Below, piece after piece: positions 48,351 through 64,000 of a stretch of DNA of 64,000 bases. A program made the position numbers and the translations under genes. How positions within the stretch are numbered: the first letter of the stretch is position 1; every line of letters begins with the position of its first letter. Under the pieces are notes generated by a model, which was not told where the DNA came from, did no database searches, and worked only from the letters and a program-made list of their open reading frames with translations. This DNA is from Bugula neritina (taxonomy: Eukaryota > Bryozoa > Gymnolaemata > Cheilostomatida > Bugulidae), in contig OZ037767.1 of the NCBI GenBank assembly GCA_964035545.1, positions 11,203,081 through 11,267,080 of the forward strand. Reading direction: 5' to 3'.

Positions 48351-51300
48351 ATGAGGAACTATTCACTGTGGAGAGCCATTACAAGGTAGAGAAACACGGA
48401 ACAAGACTGCTAGCGACAGTTGAGGTGAATGGACAGAGCTTGACTTGTCAACTGGACACTGCTTCGGCTAGCAATGTAATGTGTAGTAAAGACCATGAAA
48501 AACTCCGTAAGCGTCTTTTAAAGCCGAGTCTAGTGACATTAGTAACATATGATGGGGGTGAGATGAAGAGTAAAAGAAGAGTAGAATTAAAATTTAAACA
48601 AATAAAAGGGCCAATAACTTTTGAAGCAGTTGACTCAACTATGAAACCTTATCCACTGTTAGGTTGTGAAACATGCTTGAACTTGGGTTTAGTGAAACTG
48701 ACAGAGTCTACGTATGCTATGAAGGATGCAGAACTGCTACCAAAAAAAATACTGACACAATATGATGAAGTATTTCGTGGGCTAGGAGAAATGCCGGGCG
48801 AGTATTAGATCAAAGTAGATAACAATGTGAAACCTATTCAACATAGACCACGTAGGACACCAGTAATGATGAGAAAAGACGTAGTTTAAAAGGTTAAAGA
48901 GCTGGAAGCGGCATTGATACTGTCCAGAATGGAAGAACCAACAGATTGGATCTCATCACAAGTAGCAGTCAGGAAACCAAATGGATCTATCAGGCTTTGT
49001 TTAGATTCAACGGACCTCAATCAAGCTATAATATGAAACCACTATAGGATACCAACTCTAGACAGTGTATTGCCAAGATTAGCGAAAGCCAAATGCTTTT
49101 CGCTACTAGATGCTAAAGATGGTTTCTGGCAGATAAAGCTAGCACCTGAATCCAGAAAGCTAACAACATTTTGAACACCTCTTGGGAGGTATTGCTGGAA
49201 TCGATTACCTTTTGGACCTAGTTCAAGTCCCGAAGAATATCAGCGGAGACTACACATGATCTTAGATGGGCTCAACGGTGTAGAGGTGATCGCGGATGAC
49301 ATTTTAGTGTTCGGCAGTGGCAATAGTGATGTTGAGGCCCAATGTGATCATGACCTGAACTTGAGAACTCTACTTGGCCGGATAAAGAAGATGGGAGTCA
49401 AGATCAACCAAGATAAAATGAAGCTACACTTAACTGAGGTCAAGTACATGGGTCATATTTTGACTGCCAAAGGAATCAAGGCAGATCCAACAAAAAGTCC
49501 AAGGAATAAAAGATCTACGGGAGCCAAGGTCGGCGATAAATATTAAGAGCTTTCAGGTTTAGTCAACTACCTGTCCAGATATATTCCAATATATCACAGA
49601 TGGCTGCTCCCCTCAGAGCCATGACAGCGGCAGATTATTTTGCATTCAAGGAAGAAGATTGACTTGCATGGAAGAAGATCAAGGAAGCTATCTCGGAGGA
49701 GACATTATTAAGGTACTATGATCCATCCAAGCCAGCTGTTATAGAATGTGATGCAAGTAGTAGTGGATTTGGGGCAGTGCTACTTCACGAAGGAAAACCA
49801 GTCTACTTTGCATCTAGGACTCTTTTAGATGTGGAGAGCAGATATCCTTCCCTAGAGCTTGAGTGTCTAGCTGTGGTCTTTGCATGTAGGAGATTTGATC
49901 AATACATTTATGGTAAGCAAGACCTCCCAATACTCTCCGATCACAAACCATTAGAATCTCTCGTTAAGAAGGAGATGGGGAAATCACCAGTAGGACTGGA
50001 AAAAATGTTAATGACTTTACAACGCTACGGATATGACTTAAGATATAAGCCAGGAAAAAAGCAAGTATTAGCTGATATGCTATCAAGATCATCAACGGCA
50101 GATGGAAGTTCAGAGAGGATTAACAAAGCGGAGGTTTTCATGAGTGAGATTGATGACAGCAATCCAGAAGAGTTCACTGACATGTCAGACAAGCGTTTAG
50201 CCAGGATGAGAGTTTGCTTCGACTGATGAGACCTGTATGCTACTGAGGGAACAGATCAAAAAAGGATGGCCCAAGAAAAGGAATGTGAGGTATTGATCCA
50301 AAACTACTGGACATTTTCTGAGGAACTCTGTGAAAGAAATAATCTTGTATATAAAGGCAAAAGACTAGTAGTACCTAGAAACATGGAAACTGAGATAACT
50401 GCAGCGCTACATGAAGCACATAGAAGTGCAGATGCAATAATGATGAGGGCGTGCGACATTTTATATTGGCCTGGAATGTGGAATGAACGGAGAAAAACAG
50501 CTGAAGAATGTGCAGTGTGCTAGAGGAATAAGCCAGCGAACTGAAAAAACCACTGATGGTTCAAGATATACCAAAACACAGATTTTTGAAAGTCGGATCC
50601 GATGTGCTCTATCATGGAGGACACGCATATCTCATTATAGTAGACTACATGTCCGATTTCATTGAGCTAAAGAGACTGAAAGACGAAATAGCTGCACCTG
50701 TCATAGATGCATGCAAGGAGATCTTTGCTAGGCATGGTGTTCCAGAGGTCTTTCAGAGTGATAATGCACCTTATTACAACTGTACACTGTTTCAGAAGTT
50801 TGCAGAAGACCGGCGATTTACACACACATTATCGCCCGGACACTCACAGAGTAATGGAAAAGCTGAGTCCGCTGTAAAAATCATCAAACATATGCTCAAT
50901 ACATCAGACTATCCATAGAAAGCACTTATGGAATGGCGAGCAACACCTAACAGGGACTTCCCAAGCCCTAGTGAACGACTCCACGGCCGGAGGTCAAGAA
51001 CATTAGTCCCTCAACCCCAAGAAGCATTGAGCGATCAGGACTTGGACTTGGACCAGATAGCTAGAGCCAGAAGGATTAGACAGCAACGGATGACGGAAAC
51101 ATATAACAGAAACAAAAACCAGTTAACATTACAACATGGACAACCAGTGATGGTAAAACAGGTCAATGACAGAATTGCAAATTGGCGACAGGCAACAGTG
51201 GTGGAGTCGTTGAGTGATAGATCCTATATAGTACAAAATAAAAAGGAGAATATAGTAAGAAGAAACAGAGTAGATCTGCAGGAAACGGCCAGCAGTGCGC

Positions 51301-51488
51301 CATTGGTCGAAAGTAAGCCAGAAGCTATCAGTACAGATGTAAGGGGTTTTCAAATGAGACGAACTAAAGCTCCAAGAACCAGAAGCGGTGATGGACAGGC
51401 AACCCGGACAGCTGAAGTACTTGAAAAAAGAACCTCATCAGGACGAGTATGCAAAACACCTGCATACCTGCGGGACTATACCACCTAA
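48236..51488 (+). pseudogene. Gypsy element 2 pol: protease, RT, RNase H, integrase (with stops)
   Basis: Protease: TCQLDTASASNVM (Asp active site, DTAS for the usual DTGA), 48,236-48,808. RT: KPIQHRPRR, ISSQVAVRKPNGSIRLC, FSLLDAKDGFWQIKL, LPFGPSSSPEEYQ, EVIADDILVFG (YxDD as IADD), with in-frame stops near 48,889, 49,034 and 49,174. RNase H: VIECDASSSGFGAVLL, YPSLELECLAVVFAC, LSDHKPLESL, VLADMLSRS. Integrase: IIVDYMSDFIELK, VFQSDNAPYY, HSQSNGKAESA (D, D, E), then a C-terminal domain ending 51,488. Non-functional, but every domain is identifiable. Confidence 0.92.
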
Positions 51489-51861
51489 GTCCTCGTGAAG
51501 CTGAGGGGGAGCTGGACAGTTCACATTCCCCTCCTTATCAAGGTCCATGACCTTAATCCTGCACCTATGCTTGGGGTATTACTTCACAATCTTTTATATA
51601 ATTAGACTGCTATGCTTAATCACATCTTCATTTGCTGAAGAGCCCAGGACTAGAACTTTCCATGAGTAGACTGCATTATTACTCTACTTACCAGTTAAAA
51701 AAATAATAGGATGTTGACAAATAAACTTGACCTTGAACTACGAGAGCCTAGTATTCACTCGCACCGGGATGGTCGACCATCTTCAACAAGATTGTAATCA
51801 CAAACTGCATCAACAAAATATTTAAATAGTGATTTATTATATTAATATCAAACAACAATCA

Positions 51862-52020
51862 CCAAGGCAAGCATATGTGACTGTGCATTGGTGTACCTTC
51901 GTAGAACTCCACAGACTAGAAGGTTATTTATTGAAAACAGAGGACAGACAATTTTCTATGCCACTGACCTCATGTCCAATATCTCATTTTTGTATGTAGA
52001 TATGTTATTTTCATGCCAGG
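51862..52020 (+). repeat. 155-bp direct repeat following the 3' LTR of Gypsy element 2
   Basis: Second copy of the 47,190-47,344 segment, starting about 5 bp after the LTR end. Confidence 0.85.
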
Positions 52021-52075
52021 TTTTGGTGCTTAAACTGTTTCATAAGCGATATAATGCAAATTTTGCAGTCTCGAA

Positions 52076-52664
52076 TTGAGCACTCATGCTAAGGTGCTTG
52101 ACTTCACAAAAGCCTTTGGCAAGATGCCGCATGCACTTTTAATGAAAAAACTCTCCAGGATCGGAACAATCGACACACATATACTTCCCTGGATACATAA
52201 ATTCCTTACTGATAGGTCTCAGCGGGTGATACTTAATGGTAAGGTGTCAAGCAGTCTCCCAGTCTCGTCAGGGGTACCTCAGGGATCAGTTCTCGGGCCT
52301 GTGCTTTTCCTGATATTTATCAATGACCTCCCAAACAAAGTAGATTGCCCAGTCGCCCTATTTGCAGACGTCACCTTAATGTACTAGACCATTACAAGCC
52401 AGCAGGACACAGCCCGTTTTCAGCACAACCTGAACTCTTTGGACTTCTGGGCATGCAGGATGGGTATGTTTTTCAATGAAGAAAAGCAAGATCATCATCT
52501 TCAGTGACAAGAAATTCACACATAACTATTTACTTGGAGGCCAGACTCTCGCAGTTGTTGACCACGCGTTGTATCTTGGTGTCACAATACAATCAGACCT
52601 GAAGTTCAACATGCATATCCAGCAGAAATTACTCACAGCGAAGCGACAAAGAAGGAAGGAATGA
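52076..52664 (+). pseudogene. LINE reverse transcriptase fragment (Jockey/CR1-like)
   Basis: Motifs: [20 protein letters not shown] (motif A region), [20 protein letters not shown] (motif B), LFADVTLMY (motif C, FADD changed to FADV). A second frame follows (52476-52664) with GGQTLAVVDHALYLGVTI, the thumb region. About 200 residues remain; both ends are missing and the catalytic aspartate pair is damaged. Confidence 0.88.
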
Positions 52665-52669
52665 GATAC

Positions 52670-54582
52670 TCCAGTAGATCAGATATTTCAAATAGCGTCC
52701 TTCCTTTCTGATCTGGACATCACAAATTCACAGGAGGACTTAGCAGTGTCTAACCCTACCTACCAAGATATCAAAGGTGCTACTCTTGGAGACCATGTAC
52801 TCCAAGCAATCCAACAGTTAATTGTCAAAGGATGGCCCGTAAAGCCAACTGAGCTACCAGAGGACTTGCGGCAATTCTACCATGTTAAAAATGAACTAGG
52901 AACTTTAGATGGAGTTATCTAACTAGTAGTTCCAAAATCCTACAGACCAGTCATACTGAAGAAATTACATCTCAGCCATCAAGGAACAGCAGCTACCCTT
53001 CAAAGAGCACGGTCTTGTGCATACTGGCCACAAATGTCAAATGATATCACCTGCCACATTAATCAGTGTGTAGCTTGCGCATACGATGCCCCTAGTCAAC
53101 AGAAAGAAACCATTCAACACCATGATATACCAGCAATCCCATGATGCAAAGTCGGAATATATTTGTTCTCCTTCAAACAGCAAGACTACTTGATAATTGT
53201 AGACTACTTCAGTGATTTCTTTGAATGTGAAGAATTAAAGGAAGCAACTTCAAAAGCTGTCATCAAAGCCAGCAAAAGAGCTTTTGCCAGATTTGGGATC
53301 TCAGAAGTGGTTCATTCAGACAATGGACCACGATTCGCCTCCTCAGAATTTACACAGTTCCGTAAAGAATGGGGGTTTCACCATACGACTAGTTCCCCAA
53401 GACACCCACAATTCAATGGGAAGGCGGAAGCAGCAGTCAAAGTTACAAAGAGACTATTTCAGAGATGCGAAGACCCTTTTTTGGCCTTACTGGGACTTAG
53501 AAACACTCCAACAGCTAGCATGTCCTCGAGTCCAATAGAACGGATCCTCGGAAGACCTACACGCTCACTGTTGCCTACTGGTCGCAGCATCTCCAAGCAA
53601 ACACAAAATGAAAATGCTCTCAGAGAAAAGGCTGCAAAGAAACTCATCACGGAGAAGAGCTACAACAAATCTGCGTAAGACCTCATGCCGCTAACAACGG
53701 GTTTACCTGTACTTATCAGAGACACAGCCAACATAAAGAACAAGTGGAACAGAAGCAAAGTTCTAGAAATTCTCTCAGATAGATCTTACTCAGTGCTTAA
53801 TGAAGAAACTGGAAACATTATCAGACGAACCCAAACCGACCTACAACAGCTACATAGAGAACAACTTACTACAACCGCCGATGTCTAGCCAGTAATTACA
53901 CCAACCAATTGTACCGAGGAACAACCACCCAGTCCACCAGAAGAGACTCCAAACAGATCTGGCCTTGATAAAAATTTAAAACGATTAAACGTACACACTC
54001 GCTCATTGAGAGAAAGGAAAATTCCCCCGAAACACTAGGACTATGTGTTGGAGTAGCTGATGATCTGGACTAACTAAGCTCTTACCTTATCAACCCTTTA
54101 GCTACTAAAACTATATCGACCTAATCAATTATAATCTATTCATTACGTTCTCAGACTCACACCAACTTTTTTAAAAGAAAAAGAGATGTTGATGATGGCA
54201 CCTGAAAATTGACTTAGGCCTCAGGCTATCAGCTAAATACTTAGCTCTAATACTCCGTAGCGATTCAACGTATAACTGTTATAACCCAACACGCGGATAT
54301 GTTTAGCCTCCCCACCATCATTCTATTGTTACAATGTTATTATATTAATTTGTATTATGTGTATACTCTGTAGCATACGTTATAGTAATTACGTGTACTC
54401 AGTTATATAATCTTTTGTGTCTAAGCATTACTTATGCTAATATTACTTTATTGTGCGTTTGTAGTGCATTCTCTGGCTTACGGTTTGAGAGCGATTTAAA
54501 GATTACCTACCACTAATTCAAACTTCATTATCTCAATATCTGTTTATCCACAAATAATTGCAATAACAAAAATTACAAAACA
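52670..54582 (+). mobile_element. Gypsy-type LTR element 3, 5'-truncated, with likely 3' LTR
   Basis: Starts in the pol linker before the integrase and runs to a polypurine stretch (AAAAGAAAAAGAGA). A TG-starting sequence at about 54,187 follows that could be a ~396-bp LTR ending TTACAAAACA near 54,582. The LTR limits are tentative because no second copy is present. Polinton TIR sequence resumes just after. Confidence 0.65.
52690..53890 (+). pseudogene. Gypsy element 3 integrase
   Basis: The zinc-binding N-terminus is HLSHQGTAATLQRARSCAYW, then CHINQCVAC (about 52,965-53,085), in a frame with stops near 52,920 and 53,140. Core at 53163-53678: LIIVDYFSDFFE (D), VVHSDNGPRFAS (D), HPQFNGKAEAAVKVTKRLF (E). 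The C-terminal SH3-like part (LTTGLPVLIRD to RRTQTDL) is at 53685-53888. It differs from elements 1 and 2, so it is a separate Gypsy family or lineage. Confidence 0.88.
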
Positions 54583-54600
54583 TTGGAATACTCACTGACA

Positions 54601-55004
54601 TAAACAGCATGCGTGATACTTCCTCTGCTCTTGAGGTCACCGGGGAAAGAATGCTCTGTAATAATTATTATTACTCGTTATGCAACTTAAACCAGCCCGG
54701 GTAGACTCATCAATTTATTATTGTCTCCAAATATTCAATGTAATGAACTAGCAATGTACTCACCTCGATGACATTTTGCTGGCAACTGTATCCATTATTC
54801 AAATTATTCTTATAATTACACTAATTATTCATCAGTAATATTATAATCATTATTTATCAATAACAGCTAAGTCGTTAATCACTGGCCTATCAACGTAGTG
54901 CAACGCTAGCACCACCACTGCACCACCACCACACAGGCCTTCCCATTATAACACGTAGAACCACCACCACAATCATCTACTCGATATGCTCTATATATAC
55001 TACT
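54601..55004 (-). repeat. Polinton right terminal inverted repeat
   Basis: Inverted match of 36,320-36,723. It carries the mirrored putative exon and intron, with its donor at CTCACCTCGATGACATTTTG on the + strand. Confidence 0.93.
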
Positions 55005-55027
55005 AATAACACTTAATCAACAGTAAC

Positions 55028-55150
55028 ACTTTATTTATAATACAAGTTATACAATATAAAGATTATACAATATAAAGATTATACAGTATAAGAACTACAA
55101 AGTATAGAGATTACATAGTATAACGATTATACAATATAAAGATTAGACAG
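55028..55150. repeat. 17-bp AT-rich tandem repeat (TATACAATATAAAGATT), about 7 copies
   Basis: Imperfect units lie just outside the Polinton right end. Confidence 0.8.
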
Positions 55151-55162
55151 TATTGTTACTAT

Positions 55163-55662
55163 AATCAGGGTTGGGGTCAATTACATGTGAATGTAACTAA
55201 TTACAATTACATGAAAATTTGTCAATCACAATTACAGTTAAAAAAGAATGTAATTAATTACAATTACATGGCAATGTCATTAATTACAATTACAATTACT
55301 TTTGTTTTCACAAGGGATAAATATAAGTTATGCAATCTCACTTTTAGGGTCCAACTACCAGGGGCAATTTTGACAGAGGTGAACATCCTTTGTTCCCAAC
55401 AGTGATACTATACTACATTGATTTAATCTGAACTTGTTATTCAACAGTAGGCATTGTAGGAAAAGTATGAAATTTTTAAGATTTCAAAGTTTGAAGTAAT
55501 TGTCATGTAATTATAAAGTAATTGTAAAAATCAATTAAATTAGATATGTAATTAATTACAATTATATTTTTATATATCGATTACAAATTACATTCAATTA
55601 CTTGAAAAAATGTAATTGATTACAACCAATTACAATTAAAAATTATAATTACTCCAACCCTG
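55163..55662. mobile_element. hAT-like MITE, about 500 bp
   Basis: Begins CAGGGTTGGGGTCAATTAC and ends GTAATTACTCCAACCCTG-like, so the ends are inverted repeats. The interior is TGTAATTAATTACAATTACA-rich. The 8-mer GTTACTAT lies at both flanks (55,155-55,162 and 55,662-55,669), consistent with an 8-bp target duplication. It ends 18 bp from the SRD5A stop codon. Confidence 0.75.
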
Positions 55663-55679
55663 TTACTATTGTTACCAAC

Positions 55680-62864
<7,185 letters not shown>

Positions 62865-63165
62865 GTTTATGTCGTTTTTAATATATAATACTTTTCAACA
62901 CAAAGCTAATGGCACGCGTCAACTACAACTATTATTTTTGTAGGCTAGCCACATCTCTTTTCTTAAAGCAACTCCGTACAAAGTACAATAACAATAAGTA
63001 CGCTAAGTTGTACAAGCACAGTCTGCGCGCAATTTACTGCGAATGCCTAGACCTCTGTCAATAGCGAGAAATCAACTGCCTATCGGGAGATTGTTTAGTG
63101 TCCAGATCTCATTTTTATAGATAACTGTCCGATTTCGCCAAGCACACAGGCAGGCGCATCTTGAA
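62865..63165 (-). promoter_or_regulatory. 5' flank of SRD5A, CpG-richer
   Basis: The 300 bp upstream of the SRD5A ATG contain more CpG and GC (GGCACGCGTCAACTAC, GTCTGCGCGCAATTTACTGCG) than the neighbouring sequence and have no TATA box in a good position. This fits a TATA-less housekeeping-type promoter, but no motif proves it. Confidence 0.4.
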
Positions 63166-63359
63166 TATCCGTTATCAATCACATCACCACCAGTATCAGT
63201 AGGACTATCACTATGACTATGAGTCAAAATTTGTAAGCACCTTCCTGTAGATTCAACTAGGTACTGACAAACTCATCATTCATGTCTTAATACAGTAATT
63301 TTTTGTATGAAACAGTACGAGAAATTTTTATTCAAATAAAACCATACATTTGAAAATAG

Positions 63360-63960
63360 ATAATGCGGCATTATGATTATGAGTTTATCAATATGATTAT
63401 AATTTGTAAATTTATATGACAATGAATATCAATATGATTATGAATAACTATTGTCTATTAGTATTACTGTATTACTATTAGCATTACTATTGGTATTGCT
63501 ATTATTATTAATATTACTGTTAGTATTACTATTACTGTATTACTATTAGATTATTAATATTATCAGTAAATATATTATTTTTACTATAACTATAAGTATA
63601 AAACTAATTATAACGGCATCACATATTTATTTACTAATATTAATAGTAAATGTAGTAACTAATTGTTGTACTTATAGTGACACTAATAGTAAATGTAATA
63701 CTAATACTAATAGTAATACTGAGAAATAGAGTAATACTAATAGTAACGCTTAAGTCACAGTTATAAAGTGTTAGACTTAGTATTACTATTAGTATTAGTA
63801 TTATTCATACTATTGCTACTAGTATTAATATTAGTAATTAAGTATTACTATTAGTATTGCCATTTCTATTATTATTACTATAAGTGTAACTTATAAGTAT
63901 AAATATAGCTATTGCTATTACTATTAGTATCAATATTATTTATTGTTATTTGACTTGTCT
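63360..63960. repeat. Degenerate ATTACTATTAGT-type simple repeat
   Basis: Irregular TATTACTATTAGTATTACTA-like units and their complement recur to near the window end. Confidence 0.85.
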
Positions 63961-64000
63961 GGGAGGTAACTCCAGCTCCTGTCAATCTGTAGGGAGAGGC

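Larger units (their letters stand above)
47345..51857 (+). mobile_element. Gypsy-type LTR element 2, both LTRs present
   Basis: The 5' LTR is 47,345-47,482 and the 3' LTR is 51,712-51,857. Both share TTGACAAATAA, CTTGAACTA and GCACCGGGATGGTC and end CAACA, with roughly 85% identity. A primer-binding-site-like TGGTGTCAGAAGTG begins directly after the 5' LTR. gag, protease, RT, RNase H and integrase follow in order, with stops and shifts. No 4-6 bp target duplication is visible; ~155-bp repeats flank the element instead. Confidence 0.88.
36314..55010. mobile_element. Polinton/Maverick DNA transposon, 18.7 kb, with nested retroelements
   Basis: The element spans 36,320-55,004, bounded by an exact 6-bp direct duplication AATAAC (36,314-36,319 and 55,005-55,010). 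It starts AGTAGTATATAT and ends ATATATACTACT, giving the AG...CT ends typical of Polintons. The terminal inverted repeats are about 404 bp. Inside are a retroviral-type integrase and a protein-primed family B polymerase, the defining Polinton gene pair. Both are broken. I found no packaging ATPase or double-jelly-roll capsid gene; they are deleted, too decayed to see, or displaced by the Gypsy and LINE inserts at 37.4-39.9 and 47.3-54.6 kb. The intact ends with broken genes mean the copy is old and dead. Confidence 0.93.

Overview
This is AT-rich, intron- and repeat-dense animal DNA. Spliceosomal introns, TATA-box promoters, AATAAA signals, tRNA-derived SINEs, a Penelope-like retroelement and a Polinton/Maverick all point to a metazoan. 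I infer a lophotrochozoan-type invertebrate, perhaps a mollusc, because the SINE body (GTTAGGAAGAGTATCCA) resembles SINE cores I associate with molluscs. That assignment is soft. There is no sign of prokaryotic organisation.

Layout. (1) 0.3-1.75 kb: the last two coding exons and 3' UTR of an unrecognised + strand gene. (2) 3.5-6.9 kb: a complete + strand gene with a TATA promoter and eight exons. It encodes a 310-residue secreted, cysteine-free, amphipathic repeat protein with internal KR sites. (3) 7.4-10.2 kb: a 5'-truncated Penelope-like element (RT plus GIY-YIG) whose 3' end is duplicated as a ~600-bp inverted arm. It lies beside a repeat carrying a hammerhead ribozyme fold. (4) 11-33.5 kb: a segmentally duplicated region with three paralogous two-coding-exon genes at 15.9, 23.6 and 31.1 kb. 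They encode an unrecognised Ser-rich, probably disordered ~210-216 aa protein with a nearly invariant 41-residue C-terminal exon. A promoter block of TGACGTA, a CCAAT box and (in two copies) a TATA box recurs upstream. (5) 34.0-34.9 kb: a perfect ~830-bp (TG)n tract. (6) 36,320-55,004: an 18.7-kb Polinton/Maverick with ~404-bp terminal inverted repeats, AG...CT ends and an exact 6-bp target duplication (AATAAC). It holds decayed integrase and protein-primed PolB genes, and is riddled with remnants of three Gypsy elements and one LINE. (7) 55.7-62.9 kb: a complete minus-strand steroid 5-alpha-reductase (SRD5A1/2-type) gene in six exons. Its introns carry minisatellites, a TTAA-flanked MITE, a second hammerhead repeat and microsatellites. 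(8) 63.2-64 kb: degenerate TAC/TAT-type simple repeats.

The host genes that can be read with confidence are the secreted repeat protein, the three-member family and SRD5A. A 100-bp relic of SRD5A exon 5 sits at 19.5 kb inside the triplicated region, so sequence has moved from the SRD5A locus into the cluster. The most unusual observations are the hammerhead folds, the intron-bearing Polinton polymerase and TIR exons, a minisatellite that amplifies the 5' splice site of SRD5A intron 5, and the unrecognised gene triplet with its shared promoter. All gene models are read by eye from splice signals and reading frames; none has been checked against transcripts or databases.
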